A stretch of DNA of 64,000 nucleotides from Zingiber officinale. Taxonomy: Eukaryota; Streptophyta; Magnoliopsida; Zingiberales; Zingiberaceae. Positions 1 to 11,917 of the stretch are shown one piece after another. Location: the NCBI RefSeq assembly GCF_018446385.1, contig NC_055990.1:138396996-138460995 (forward strand), in the 5' to 3' direction. The translations under genes and the position numbers were made by a program. The notes beneath the pieces are model-generated. The model saw nothing but the letters and a program-made list of their open reading frames with translations, did no database searches and was not told the DNA's origin. Position 1 is the first letter of the stretch; every line of letters starts with the position of its first letter.

Positions 1-962
1 TTGATTTGGCCGGTCGATCTAGTTTTCAAATCCACAGAACTCGGCTCTGATCTTCAGATGGTGAGTTTATTAGACGAATGTGAGCTTCGAGGGAGGTCGC
101 CAGGAGCTGTGAGCAATCTCTGATGATAGTTTGAATCTTGGTTTATTGCTTGTTGGGTGTTTAAGGGAGGTTTCCGAAACACATCTGTTTCTGGCAGATT
201 GAAGAGGTTTTGGCTACGGTTTTGAGTTGAGGAATGTTTAGGGTTTAGCTTTAATTGTTTTAATCTTTGAATTGTACTTGACTAGCTCAGATCTTCAGAT
301 CTAATACCTTCCTTGCAATTTCATTTCTGTTTGAGTTTTAGATTTTCCGTTTTCAATTTCTTGCTTTCAAACCTGGATAATTGATCTGATACTGATACTA
401 ATCTTAGAGCTGTAGGTTTTGTTTGCAACACTGACACTGATAGTTTGTAGGTTTTATTGACTTAGTTAGCAATCCTTTGTTCTACACATTTAATCTTTGC
501 TATGGTGAATAAGTGTGAATGATGAATGCTTTAACTAGAGATTTTTAATTTCTACTGTGAATGAGAATGTTGAAGGCTTGAATGATTTATTAATGTGAAT
601 TTGAGTATAAGGTACATTAATTGACTCATTTGATTCAATGTGGCATAAGAATCAGAATTTAGTTGATGCTCATTTGTTGAGATGGAAAAGAATTATGATT
701 AGATGAGATTGATTTCCTTTGAGTGAATTCTTGAATTTATTAGATGAATTTAATGGAATTGTGAGTTAAATGGAAAGACTAAGTTGAATTTGTTGATGTA
801 AAGAATTGATTGGAATTAATTCTAGAATTATCACACATTTAATAGTTACCCTCGGAAAAATACGACTTGGGACTCCATACTACACGAGTTTATTTTAGTT
901 TATGTGAGTTTTAATTTTTATTAATTTGGAGTGCCTCGTGACATTCAAAAAGGCCAACACCA
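1..962 (+). repeat. 5' LTR (3' part) of the LARD-like element
   Basis: Position 1 aligns with 19142 in the 3' LTR, and the two run in parallel to CA at 961-962. I count about 14 substitutions over 962 bp. The right copy is 35 bp longer (997 against 962), exactly explained by a 35-bp tandem duplication present only on the right. The first 791 bp of this LTR lie off the window. Confidence 0.9.
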
Positions 963-967
963 AATTT

Positions 968-984
968 TGGCGCCGTTGCCGGGG
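968..984 (+). promoter_or_regulatory. Primer binding site for tRNA-Asp
   Basis: TGGCGCCGTTGCCGGGG starts 5 nt after the LTR end. It is the exact complement of the 3' end of plant tRNA-Asp(GTC) including CCA. This primer is typical of Athila/Tat-type gypsy elements, and it sets the element orientation as plus. Confidence 0.9.
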
Positions 985-1211
985 AAAACTAGCAATGTGT
1001 GTTTAATTTTAGATTGATCATTGAGTGATTTTATTTGTTAGCATTTTGATTGATTTGATTGCTTATTTCTTTTTGTATTTTCATGTTGGTTTATTCTTGA
1101 ATTTTTAAATGCTTTTACTGTTCATGTTTTCATGTGATTGAAACTTTATACATTTGAGTCTTCTAACATTGATTTCTAGTGTTGTAGTGAAGAACAGGAG
1201 ATTTTTTTAGC

Positions 1212-1622
1212 ATGGATCCATATTTTCAGAATTTTGGAGGTGGAATGGAGAGTTATCAGTGTTTTCAGCCTGAGTATCAGTTTTACCCAAACATGGATCA
1301 ACAAAATAGGTATGAGTTATTTTCAAATGATTTTAATTCTAATTGGGTGGATAATTCATGTTTCAGGTATGAAAGTGCACAAGGACCATTTTTTGAGCCA
1401 TATCCAGCCTACCAGAGTTCATATGGGTTCCAAGAAGTTTCAACATCTTTTACCCCACAACCTTTTCAACAAAACGAACCTCGAATAGATGAATCAACAT
1501 GGAAACTCAAGGAGATCATGCAACAAATGAATGAGCATCAAGAGCAACAATTTTCAAGGATACAGAACATACAGAATCAGTTAGATCGGATTGCATCATC
1601 CATCAATCAACTGCAAGCATGA
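1212..1622 (+). CDS. ORF1 of LARD-like element, gag-C-terminus-like coiled-coil protein (136 aa)
   Basis: This is an uninterrupted ORF about 230 nt after the primer site, where gag would start. The first two thirds are rich in Phe, Tyr, Gln and Asn (residues 1-90), with no zinc knuckle. The last 45 residues, from WKLKEIMQQMNEHQEQQ onward, form a Gln-rich heptad pattern likely to be a coiled coil. That tail resembles the Gln-rich segment that ends Athila-type gag proteins, so a truncated or re-purposed gag is my inference. ORF2 begins 15 nt downstream. The start at 1212 is the first ATG of the open frame. An overlapping 84-aa frame at 1234 is a shadow. No function can be assigned. Confidence 0.5.
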   Translation: MDPYFQNFGGGMESYQCFQPEYQFYPNMDQQNRYELFSNDFNSNWVDNSCFRYESAQGPFFEPYPAYQSSYGFQEVSTSFTPQPFQQNEPRIDESTWKLKEIMQQMNEHQEQQFSRIQNIQNQLDRIASSINQLQA

Positions 1623-1637
1623 AATTCCAGTGGAGAG

Positions 1638-2357
1638 ATGGAAAGTAGCGATTCTGTCAGGCCTGACCCTACTTCCATTGATTCGCATAATTTTTCTAGT
1701 ATCTTTTGTGATGATTATGTGATTATGCAAATTTCTGATCCTACTGATATTGTTGTTGAAGATGTTGTTAGTGATTCAGGTTCTGAACATATTTTTGAAG
1801 ATGATCTAAGTGTAGGGGATTGCTTACTGGAAGCATTACCTCAAGAATCACCAAGAATTGAAGATGTAAGTGTAGGGACTTGTGTTATGGAGCCAAACAC
1901 CCAAGAATCACTACATGAGGATGAACATTCACCAGAACCACAGTTTGAGCCATATCTTGATGAAGAGGAGGTAACAATCACCACTCTAGGTACCTTTCTA
2001 GATGACAAAGTGAGTATTTCTTGTGATTTTTCAGAAAATTTCATTGAGGTACCAATTGTTGACTTTATTAGATGTGATTCATTCCTTGATACATATTTTA
2101 CCCACAATAATATTCTCCTATATTCTTTTTACCCCACATGCATGTGGGAGACGTTTTCTTTGATTGATGTTGTAGGAGAACATAAGCTTCCGGAATGGAT
2201 GCTTACACTGAACCGCCTTAGACCTCCAGAGAGAATTTACAATGGAAAAAGGGTCAATAAAAAGAAGTTAATCACAAATAAAAGTACTCCACTACCGGCA
2301 TGGATTATTCTTCTCAATCTTCTTCGACCACCGGAATTAAAGGGGAGTTGGTTCTAA
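1638..2357 (+). CDS. ORF2 of LARD-like element, acidic protein with two internal repeats (239 aa)
   Basis: This is an intact ORF 15 nt after ORF1. The first 120 residues are acidic and hold a degenerate duplication of about 20 residues around the pattern D-[LV]-S-V-G-x-C-x-[LM]-E-x-x-x-Q-E-S (near residues 55-95). The C-terminal 60 residues hold a second duplication: LPEWMLTLNRLRPPE, then a basic linker, then LPAWIILLNLLRPPE just before the end. No transmembrane segment, zinc finger or catalytic motif is evident. I do not recognise the protein. Both ORFs stay open in an element whose LTRs differ by only about 1.5%, so their integrity may just reflect youth. Selection would have to be shown by comparing copies. 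Confidence 0.5.
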   Translation: MESSDSVRPDPTSIDSHNFSSIFCDDYVIMQISDPTDIVVEDVVSDSGSEHIFEDDLSVGDCLLEALPQESPRIEDVSVGTCVMEPNTQESLHEDEHSPEPQFEPYLDEEEVTITTLGTFLDDKVSISCDFSENFIEVPIVDFIRCDSFLDTYFTHNNILLYSFYPTCMWETFSLIDVVGEHKLPEWMLTLNRLRPPERIYNGKRVNKKKLITNKSTPLPAWIILLNLLRPPELKGSWF

Positions 2358-4604
2358 TTTCACTTTCTTTTGCATTTTAATTCATGCTTTGTTAATAAAT
2401 TCTTGCTTCATACGTTTCTTTAGTTTCATACTTAGCAATTGCATTTTATTTCCACATTTTGCTTTCATATTTTGCATTTTCTCTAGTATATATAGCATTT
2501 CATAGGAATAAAATTCTCCATGGAATTTTCTAAATAATATTTTTAAGATGGTAAAAGCTTCTTGAATTTGATCATCAATTTAGATCATGTGACATGATTG
2601 GATGTTTTTCTTACATGATATTGGTTAATATGGTAGTGGAGTCCAATTTGATTGATTAAGCTTGTTTGCATGAATACTACCTAGTGAGGACCACTTTAAG
2701 CCTAAACTCTATTATATTTTTGTGTGGCATGTACTCATAACAATTGAAACTCTAGAACTTGCTTAGTTTCTTTTCAAAATCACAATATCATAAGTATGCA
2801 TGGAAATTGAGGATTTTGTCAATTTTGTTCCCCATACTTTCCAATTCCTTTCCTCATAATTTTCTTGAAACATTCTCATCTAGCATTCTAAATCTTAATT
2901 CTCTTTGCTTGTCATATTTCTTTTATTTCATTGAGAGTTTGGATGAATTGCTTGATGAGTAAGGATGTCCAAGATTTTAAGTGTGGGGGAAGGAACATCA
3001 CTGAATTTGAAATGACAGAAATGGATCAAGATTTGGAAAATGTTTGAGCAAGGGCTGATTTTAGGAGGTGTTTATGGTGCAAAATTCAGAAAATTCGTTT
3101 GTGAAAGAATGGCTCTAATGTTCTATGCTAAATGTGTCCATTTTTTGAGCCTTATCATGTAAAGAGCAAGCTACAATTGTTTTAGATTTAGAGACTTGAT
3201 ACTATGTTAATACGTTTAAAGCTTTAGGAGATATTTGTGGTAAGAAGATGTTGATGTGCTAAATCCTGCAGAGATGAGAATGAAACTGAAATTCTGCACT
3301 TGAAGATCAGATACAAGGGTTGAATTAAGGTTGCAAGTGTGCCATTTTGTGGATTGTTTGTGCAAAAATCAGTTCTGGTTTTAGTTCTTTAAATCTGAAT
3401 GGTATGAGATCTGAAAATTAAAAAAAAAACAGAAAACAGAACTTGGAAATGTAGAATTGAAGATCTTAAAGTTACCAAAATTCTGTTATGGTGTGCTTAA
3501 GTTGAGTTAATAGTTGACTTGGTGGTTTTTTATAGAGAAATTCAAATCTACATAAATGGATTTGCAGGAAATCAGTAGAAATTGAAGTGCAGGGACTTTT
3601 ATAGAGCTGGAAATTAAAGTGGAGAGCTGCAATATAAGGTGCGTACTGTATTAGAGTTGTATCAACAATTGGAATGCAATGTTCAATGAGGGAAGCTTAA
3701 TTGAAATCTAAGAGTAAGCTGAAACAAATAGATTTTGAGAATCAAGTTGCTGAAATTCTGAAGTTGCAGTTAACTGTCTAATTGATATTATAAGTTGAGA
3801 CAAGATGGAAATCAAGCTATCATTTGATTTAATGACTGAAAAAGTTCTATGGGAATAAATTGTTCAAGCTTGAACTGAAGCATCAAAGGTAGAACTAAAC
3901 ATATTCAAGGTTCTGCAATTGATTTGTTCAACTGAAATTTCTGAAACTGGAATCAGAAAACTGGAGATGCAGTTTTGTTCAGAACCTAGGGCCAGAATCA
4001 GAAGCCAAACAAAGTCTAGCAGAATTGTGCGAAACCTGCAGAGGAAGAAACTGAATTTGATGAATTAGTTGCATGCCATCCTCTGAGAAGTTGAATTACA
4101 GAGTCAAATCAGATACTCAGGAAACTGATGTAGAATTGCAGAATGCAGAAGTTGCTGAATTTGGAACTAGCCAATTACTTTGAAGAAAGTAGGATGCTAG
4201 GATGTGCACAACAGATTTCTTAAATAGGAAGAATGCAACTTTTAAGATGTTTAGACAACAAGTTAGTTTACAGAAAATGTGTAGAGGGAAGGAATTAAGA
4301 CTTAATGCCAGTCAAGTGCAGAAAAGGATGTTAATAGAATGCAGATTGGTATGCTTGCAAAAACCAAATCAGTAACAGGTTTGTTGCCAAATTTCTGTAC
4401 TAATTCTGACCAACAGCAACTGAAATTGAATTGTGGTACAAATTTTGTTTTGCCTCTTGTGATTAATTAAACTGAACTGAATTTGAAGGAATGAAATGGT
4501 CCATGAATGTATCAACAAGAGCCAGTTGTTGGATTGCTCGAATTCTGTTTGCAGATTTTTAATTAGCAAATGCAAAATTGTCAAGAATAACAATTTTTAG
4601 CAAC
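2358..4604 (+). other. Non-coding internal region of LARD-like element
   Basis: This is AT-rich sequence without convincing coding potential. The 67-aa frame at 2759-2962 is Ser/Phe/Leu-rich and looks like chance. It contains one purine tract at 2975-2993. From about 3000 to 4600 I see only low-complexity, purine-biased text with recurring 'gaatt' and 'ctgaaatt' phrases. It continues after the Tekay insertion at 16478. Confidence 0.6.
2975..2993 (+). promoter_or_regulatory. Internal polypurine-tract-like motif (copy 1)
   Basis: TTTTAAGTGTGGGGGAAGG is preceded by a 'GATGTCCAAG' lead-in. The same block recurs at 17595-17612 and, as the true PPT, at 18331-18350. Internal copies could serve as extra plus-strand primers. 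Confidence 0.55.
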
Positions 4605-4854
4605 TGAGGTGTAACGCCCCGCCTTCTACTAACTAAGCTGTAAGGTCGATCGTCACATTATGCTGTGCTAACTATTCCCTGACCATCAATAAATCTAGAT
4701 GCGGAAGCTGTACTAATTAAAACTTTGCTAAACTATTATCATTTCTTGATTCTATATGTGCTAAGGGATGTAATCTAACTATTCATGACATGTTTTACAT
4801 TCCCCATGGTCAAGGAACTGGGCTGAGGATTTCTGGCTATTATCAGGCCTCCCA

Positions 4855-5185
4855 ATCGATCCATTGATCGATTGGAATAGTCGAATCGATCTAGTGATCG
4901 ATCTAGCATGCTACTATATGCGGAACCTGGGTTGGATTGATCCAGTGATCGATCCAGCATGCTACTGTGCTCGGGGCGATGTTCTGGATTGATCGGCTGA
5001 TCGATCCAGGCTAACGAATCGATCCAGTGATCGATCCCAAAGCCTTCTGTTTGCGACAGAATTTGCTGGATCGATCGGCTGATCGATCCAGAGGCCTACA
5101 GTTCGCGGAACAAGTTGCCCAGTCGATCGATTGATCGATTGATGACCCCCAATCGATCCACCGATCGATTGGGGTTTCTGATTTC
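4855..5185. repeat. Palindrome cluster with ATCGATC core
   Basis: At least seven short inverted repeats are built on the ATCGATC core, many of the form GGATCGATCnnnTGATCGATCC, spaced 20-50 bp apart. The clearest is near 5150-5178: arms CCCCAATCGATC and GATCGATTGGGG with a 4-nt loop. A copy of the cluster sits in the other LTR at 11918-12228. Frames rich in 'DRSLDRS' over this stretch are by-products of the repeats. Confidence 0.85.
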
Positions 5186-6662
5186 GCACCAGAAGTCTGA
5201 TTTCAGCACTGTTTCGTGTCAAAATCACTTATATCAATACTAAATTAAATCAAATGCTTCCTAACATCAATTATCTAACATTCTAAACATGGCATGGTGC
5301 ATAATCCACTAATTCATAACATTTAAGCAAACTAAACTGCAAAAAACTAAAAATGACAAAGTTCTATTTATTAAACTTGCTAAAATCCCTAGGATCTTTA
5401 TTCCAAACTCCAGCTCACACACATCTTCATCGTTGCATTGACCTCCAGCCTCCACTAGTCCATCTTCCCTTTACCTTTATCTGCAGTATAAGGAAAATAG
5501 TATCTGTAAGCTTGAGAGCTTAGTAAGAAACCATCTACCTCACTAAAACATGCAAACGATGCAATTCATGGTTTCAAAACATGATATTTAAAATATATGC
5601 TGAACATGCTAAGACATGGCATTCTGGCATACAAAACATGGAACTAAGAAACTGGACATGGCAATAAAACTAATCATAAACTATCATGTTGTATCAACAG
5701 AGAACTAAACTGATAGAAAAGCTAAACTGAGCTAAGTCTAGCTCGTGCTAAAGCTGTACTGAATTCACCTAACTATCTTGTGAGAGTTTGAAAATTTTGT
5801 ACATATAATAGGTGAAAATACTAATCATGCTACTGATGGGCCCAGCATCTGTACGTGCTATGCGCTCATCCCTAACTAGATCCCGATTTGCAAGTCCCGA
5901 ACTTAGTAGGGTCACTAGGTTATCTGAACCTAGGGACGACTGTGGGAGTCCAACTCAATGGATATCTAATCCGGTACAGTGCCACTGAGAAAGTAAAATA
6001 CTGAACATAAGCTAATAAATACTTGTCTTGCTTTTACTAGGTTATCTAAACCTAGGACTAGGTTGTCTGAACCTAGAGGCGACTGTGAGAGCCCACCCAT
6101 TGGACATCTAGTTCCATAAAAGCTGTAGCAAGACCATATGAACTGTAAAAATGCCTTTATTGCATTTATCTAAGCTATTAAAATGCCTAGGATGGCATTT
6201 AACTAAGCTAAGCATTTAATCAAACGCTTGGTGTGCGCTAATTCACACCCTATTGCTAAAAATCTGCATACGACTAAAACAATACATACAATCATATGAA
6301 AGCTACTTATACTGCAGGTGAGGGGTTTCTTACCTCCTGTTTGGATTTTCTTACGATTCTAATCGCTAGATTTCCGGAGGAGACGATCCTTTCGACGATC
6401 TTCTCACGTCTATGCATTCCTCTCGCGGAGGGAAGCGTCCTCGTATCCCTTATGTCGCCGGGAGTGCTCCTAGAGCCCTTGGCTTGGTGCGCCAAGAGAA
6501 GGAGGAGGAAAGGAAGGGGTTGGCGGAAACTAGGGTGAGGAAGGAGAAGTTGCCGATTAAAATTCTATCTCCCCACTTATTAATTCCTATTTATATTAAG
6601 TGGTAATTTCGGCCCAACTTGAATATAAATTTAATTTTTTCCCTTTCCTTTCAGCACGACCC

Positions 6663-6742
6663 TGCTGGGTTCACTTGGTTTACTAAAGCTATCTATAAGT
6701 CATAGGGTTCGCTAGGTCTCGGGTTCAATTCCCGCGTAGGCT
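6663..6742 (+). ncRNA. tRNA-like (pol III A/B box) segment inside LTR
   Basis: Reading plus (antisense to the element), a weak A-box-like CTGGGTTCACTTGG is followed about 50 nt later by a good B box, GGTTCAATTCC. The B box sits in a T-arm-like hairpin (CGGG, TTCAATT loop, CCCG). No acceptor stem closes, so this is not a functional tRNA gene. A matching segment sits at the same relative place in the other LTR (about 16267-16346) and in a diverged solo LTR (36964-37036). Confidence 0.4.
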
Positions 6743-6866
6743 ATTTTCGTTTCCTATTTATTTTTGCTACTTTCGCTAATCTAAAAATTCCATAAAAATA
6801 TCCTAAAATTCCAGAAAAATACTAGGATATTTCTAATAATTATTTTGAGAATTTTCGGGCATTACA

Positions 6867-6882
6867 ATCCCCCATACCTTAT
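6867..6882 (-). promoter_or_regulatory. Polypurine tract of the Tekay-like element
   Basis: On the minus strand GGTATGGGGGAT abuts the 3' LTR start (TGTAATG). This is the expected plus-strand priming site. Confidence 0.8.
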
Positions 6883-6901
6883 AAAAAGTTCGTCCTCGAA
6901 C

Positions 6902-9900
6902 TTAGAATAACTCTGGGTACTTCTGTCTCATACTGGCTTCTGTCTCCCAGGTTGCCTCTTCTGCTGTGTGATTTTGCCAAATAACTTTGACTAATGGTAC
7001 TTCCTTGTTCCGCAATTTCGTAACTACTCGGTCTATTATCTGAATAGGCCGACTGTCATAGCTGAGGTCTTCATGGACTTGTACCAGCTGGGGCTTAATC
7101 ACCTCGGTGACATCTAGGATATGCTTCTTCAGCATGGAGACATGAAATACATTATGAATAGCTGACATTTCCTAGGGTAACTCTAGCTCATATGCTACCT
7201 TGCCAACTCTTCTGCTGATAAAGTATGGTCCCACATATCTGGGACTTAATTTGTCCTTCTTCCCAAAACGCATTACTCCCTTCATGGGAGCTACTCTGAG
7301 GAACACTGAATCCCCAACTGAAAACTCTAAAGGTCTGCGCCGTGTTTCAGCATAGCTTTTCTGGCGGCTCTGAGCTGTCTCTATCCTCTGGCGGATCTGC
7401 TGAATAGCTGCTGTGGTGTCTACCACTAGATCTGTCTGAAGTTCTAGTTCCTTCTGTTCACCACTTTCATACCAACAGATTGGAGATCTACACCTTCGCC
7501 CATAGAGAGCCTCGTAAGGTGTCATACCGATAGTGGCCTGATAGCTGTTGTTGTATGCAAATTCTGCTAAACTCAGATATTTGCACCAACTTCCTTTGAA
7601 GTCTAGGGCACATGCTCGGAGCATATCTTCAAGTACCTGATTTACTCGCTCCGTCTGACCATCTGTCTGAGGATGGAAGGCTGTGCTGAACTTTAGCTTC
7701 GTGCCCAAAGCTGACTGTACACACTCCCAGAAGTGTGATGTGAACTTACTGTCTCTGTCTGATATAATGGTTCGTGGGACTCCATGTAGTCTAACGATCT
7801 CCTTGAGATACAACTATGCTAGCTGTTCCATGGAGTAGGATATCCTGATAGCTAAGAAGTGGGTTGATTTAGTCAATCTGTCGACTATTATCCAGATGGT
7901 ATCGAAACCATTCGTGGTTCTGGGTAGTCCCACTATGAAATCCATAGAAATATCTTCCCACTTCCATTCGGGTATCTGAATGGGATGCAAAACTCCTCCT
8001 GGTCTCTGATGTTTTGCCTTAACCCTCTGACAGGTTAGGCAGGTGCTGACATATCGAGCGATGTCTCTCTTCATCCCAGGCCACCAAAAACGCTTCTTCA
8101 AGTCCTGGTACATTTTGGTGGAGCCTGGATGCATCGCATAGGGAGTCTTGTGAGCCTCATCTAAAATCTTCCTTTTGAGTTCTTCCTGATCTGGAACACA
8201 TAATCTGTCATCAAAATACAACACTCCGCTAGCGGACACTCTAAATTCTCCACTTTCTGATTCTGCTATCCCTTGCTTGATTTTCTGAATTTCAGGATCC
8301 TACTCCTGAGCTGTCTGGATGTCACCAAGTAAGGTAGACTCTAATGTCATAGTAGAGAGCTGTCCGACTATGAGTTCGAGACCGAAATCTGTGATCTCTT
8401 TCTGTAGGGACGGTGACATGGTTGCTAGAGATAATAGGGTAACACTGAACTTTCTGCTAAGTGCATCTGCCACCTTATTTGCTTTCCCTGGGTGGTAGAG
8501 ATGTCTATATCATAGTCTTTGACCAGTTCTAGCCATCTGCGCTGTCGCATATTCAGATCCTTCTGAGTGAAGAAGTACTTCAGACTCTGATGATCTGTAT
8601 ACACTCTGCACTGAGCTCCATACAAGTAATGTCTCCAAATTTTGAGAGCGCACACCACTGCTGCAAGCTCAAGGTCATGAGTAGGATAGTTCTTCTCATA
8701 GTCCTTGAGTTGTCTGGAGGCATAGGCGATCACCTTGCCTTCTTGCATCAGCACTGCTCCTAATCATAATTTGGAGGCATCACTATATATATCGAAGCTG
8801 TCTGTATTCTCGGGTAGAGCTAGAATGGGTGCACTGGTCAGTCTTCTTTTCAGCTCGCTAAAACTATTCTCACATTCTTCTGTCCACTGAAATTTTCTGT
8901 TCTTTCTGGTAAGAGCTGTTAGTGGGGAGGCTATCCTGGAGAAGTCCTCTACAAATTTTCTGTAGTAACCTGCTAATCCCAGAAAGCTTCTGATCTCACT
9001 GACATTCTTGGGTCTTTTCCAATTACTCACAACTTCTATCTTACTGGGGTCTACCATAATACCATCATTTGAGATGATGTGACCCAGGAAGGACACCTGA
9101 TCCAACCAAAATTCACATTTCGTGAACTTGGCATACAACTGGTTCTGCTGGAGGGTCTGCAGTACTATTCTTAGGTGCTCTGCGTGTTCTTCCTGAGTTC
9201 CTGAATAGATAAGAATGTCATCGATGAATACGATAATGAACTTATCTAAGTATTCTCTGAATACTCTATTCATGAGGTCCATGAAAGTAGCTGGAGCATT
9301 TATCACGCCAAAAGGCATGACTACGAACTCGTAGTGTCCGTATCTAGTCTGAACGCTGTCTTGGGTATATCCCCTTCTTTAACTTTCACCTGATGATAAC
9401 CTAATCTGAGGTCTATCTTAGAGAACACCACTGCTCCCTTTAGCTGATCGAACAGGTCATCTATTCTGGGAAGAGGATACCTGTTCTTGATGGTGACTTG
9501 GTTGAGTGCTCTGTAATCTATGCACAGGCGCATGCTCCCGTCCTTCTTCTTCACGAACAATACAGGCGCTCCCCATGGTGAGTGACTAGGACGTATGAAG
9601 TCCTTGTCAAGCAGCTCTTGTAATTGCTCATGAAGTTCCTTCAGTTCTGCTGGAGTCATACGGTAAGACGCTTTGGAAATAGGATTGGTACCGGGAATGA
9701 GCTCTATCTCGAATTCAATCTCCCTGTCTGGTGCTAAGCCTGGTAACTCTTCAGGGAAGATTGCTGGGTAGTCACATACGACTCGGACCTCTGCTAACTG
9801 TTGGTCCTTGTCCTGACTGGTAGTGACTACGTGTGCTAAAAATTCCGTACATCCTGAATCCATTAATCTCTGTACCTTCATAGCTGAGAGAAATTTCTTG

Positions 9901-11462
9901 GCTTTTCTCTTGGGTTCTTCGATGAACTCGAACTGTGCTTCTGCTTCAGGTTGGAATACGACTTTCTGTTTACGGCACTCGATGGAAGTACCGTATCTGA
10001 TCAAAAAGTCCATTTCGAAGATGACATCGTAGTCAGTCATATTTAGCACTATCAGATCACAAAAGAGTTCTCTGTCTGCTATAATGACTGGCACTGCTCT
10101 GAGCCAGTGCATGGATGTCATAATTTCTCCTGAAGGTAGCGTTGTCAGAAACTGACTACTGAGTACCTCTGGAGGTATTGCTAACTTCTCAGCAAATGCC
10201 CTGGATATATATGAATGGGTTGCCCCAGTATCGAATAAGACAGTTGTACTTTGCTGTAAAATACTAATCTGACCTGAAACAACTGTCGAGGCATTCGCTA
10301 CGTCCTCTCTGGTGAGTGAGTAGATCTGATGCAACTGTGCTGGCTTGGCTTCGTACTGGATTGGCTGTGGTGGAGGAAAGCTGGCCTTGTTCGGACATTG
10401 CTTGGCCATGTGCCCTTCTTGTCCACACTCAAAGCATCCTCGTGTGCCCTTACGACAAACTCCAGGGTGGAATTTCCCACAAGTAGCACACTTCAGATAA
10501 CTGGGCTATTTACTAGCTGGTCCTCCTTTTGGGTAACTCCCTGGTTTGCGCTTGTTGCTGGAGTTCCCTTTCCAGTTAGAGCCGTGGGAGCTGTGGCCCT
10601 GGTGTTTCCGAGCACCTGAGCCTCCTTGTCCTTTGGACTCTGAGAGGGCTTGTTTCTGCTGCTTGATATTGTTCTGGTAGTGCTCAGTGGTCAGAGCACT
10701 GCTGACTAGTTCTTCGGTGGTTTGCGGCCTATGAATGCCGCCAGCCACGTTCATTGCTATTTCCGGCCTCAGCATCTTGAGCATCAACCGAACTCTTTCT
10801 TTTTCTGTGCTGACTAGTTCGGGGCATAGATGAGCCAATCTATTGAATTTCTTCACGGCTTCCTCAACTGATAGGTTGCCCTGACGAAACTCAGTGAACT
10901 CGTCGTAGTGGCGGTTTGTAACCCGCATGTGAAAGAATTCCTCAAAGAACTCCTTCTCGAAGTCAGCCCATGTCATCTGGTTTACTGGGCGCTCCGCTCT
11001 AATCCTCTCCCACCACATGCGTGCATCTCCTTTCAAACAGAAGGAGGTGCACTTCACCTTCTCATGTTCTGGCCAGTCCAGAAGCTCCATCGTACTCTCT
11101 AGTGTTTTGAACCAGGCTTGAGCATCCCATGGTTCACTGGTGCCTGAGAAGTTCTCGGGCTTGACTCTCTGCCACTGGATCAGATAGGCTTCTCCCTTTG
11201 CCTCTGCTGCTGGGGCTACTGGTGCTGTAGGTTGGACTGGGGGAACCTCTAAGACTACTGGCGTTGCTAGGTTTGGTTCCGGGGTGACTGTGGGAGTATT
11301 CTGCTGATTAGCCTTTAAGGTGGCTATCTCCTATTGCTGTTCAGCTAGCTGCTGCTGTAACTGAGCCACTAATGCTGTAAGGTCTGGAGGAGGCACTGAA
11401 CTGCCTGCCTCGCGCTGGGGCCCAGTGGCTGGTGCCCTTCTAGCTGGGCGTCCTCGTGCCAT
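6902..11462 (-). pseudogene. Gag-pol polyprotein of the Tekay-like chromovirus, decayed
   Basis: The probable start is the ATG at 11462 (MARGRPARRAP). The order is gag, zinc knuckle [14 protein letters not shown] (about 10436-10395), protease LFDTGATHS (D at about 10231), RT with intact FIDD (9228-9217), RNase H, and integrase. The integrase has an H-H-C-C finger (about 8150-8030), a first Asp at about 7941 and a later HPQTDGQTER stretch. The C-terminus is chromodomain-like and ends ATWETEASMRQKYPELF. Breaks: TAG at 11333-11331, 10508-10506, 8302-8300, 7816-7814 and 7174-7172; TGA at 8766-8764; frame changes near 9320 and near 8500. All domains are present, so loss of function came from point changes. 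Five of six stops are TAG where Gln is expected. Confidence 0.9.
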
Positions 11463-11659
11463 TTCTAAAGACATAGAGGACATACATAACTGATACAATC
11501 ATAATTGCATATCTATGGTTATCATGTTAGGTACTATCATAAGTAAACATGCTTCATTTATTTCTAACATGAAAACAAGAAACATAAATAAAGTGAGAGG
11601 TGTTCTTACTTGGAAGCTGCAGGTTCAATGCTGATGTGTGTGTAGGAAGTATGGAAACT

Positions 11660-11671
11660 GCTCTGATACCA
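11660..11671 (-). promoter_or_regulatory. Primer binding site for initiator tRNA-Met
   Basis: On the minus strand TGGTATCAGAGC follows the 5' LTR end after a 3-nt spacer. It is complementary to the 3' end of initiator tRNA-Met. The 190 nt between it and the gag ATG are leader. Confidence 0.9.
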
Positions 11672-11917
11672 CTCTGTAACGACCTGCCTTCTACTAACTA
11701 AGTTGTAAGGCCGATCGTCACATTATGCTGTGCTAACTATTCCCTGACCAGCAATAAATCTAGATGCGGAAGCAGTACTAATTAAAACTTTGCTAAACTA
11801 TTATCATTTCTTGATTCTATATGTGCTAAGGGATGTAATCTAACTATTCATGACATGTTTTACATTCCCCATGGTCAAGGAACTGGGCTGAGGATTTCTG
11901 GCTATTATCAGGCCTCC

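Larger units (their letters stand above)
4610..6866 (-). repeat. 3' LTR of the Tekay-like element
   Basis: This LTR is 2257 bp and lies left of the PPT, so it is the 3' LTR of the minus-strand element. It contains a cluster of ATCGATC palindromes (4855-5185) and a tRNA-like segment (6663-6742). It is closely similar to the other LTR apart from scattered changes and a small deletion in the palindrome cluster of the right copy. Confidence 0.9.

Noticed and set aside
4855-5185. CRISPR-like array of repeats with spacers
   Set aside because: The genome is eukaryotic, the repeats are short, variable palindromes, the spacing is irregular, and the same block recurs in the second LTR.
4775-5228. Long minus-strand frames rich in 'DRSLDRS' (also 11840-12275)
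   Set aside because: They arise from the ATCGATC palindrome repeats, which read open in several frames on both strands; they have no domain and lie inside LTRs.
6663-6742. A functional tRNA gene
   Set aside because: Only the T-arm and B box are convincing; the acceptor stem does not pair and no normal D-arm can be drawn. Kept as a tRNA-like segment only.
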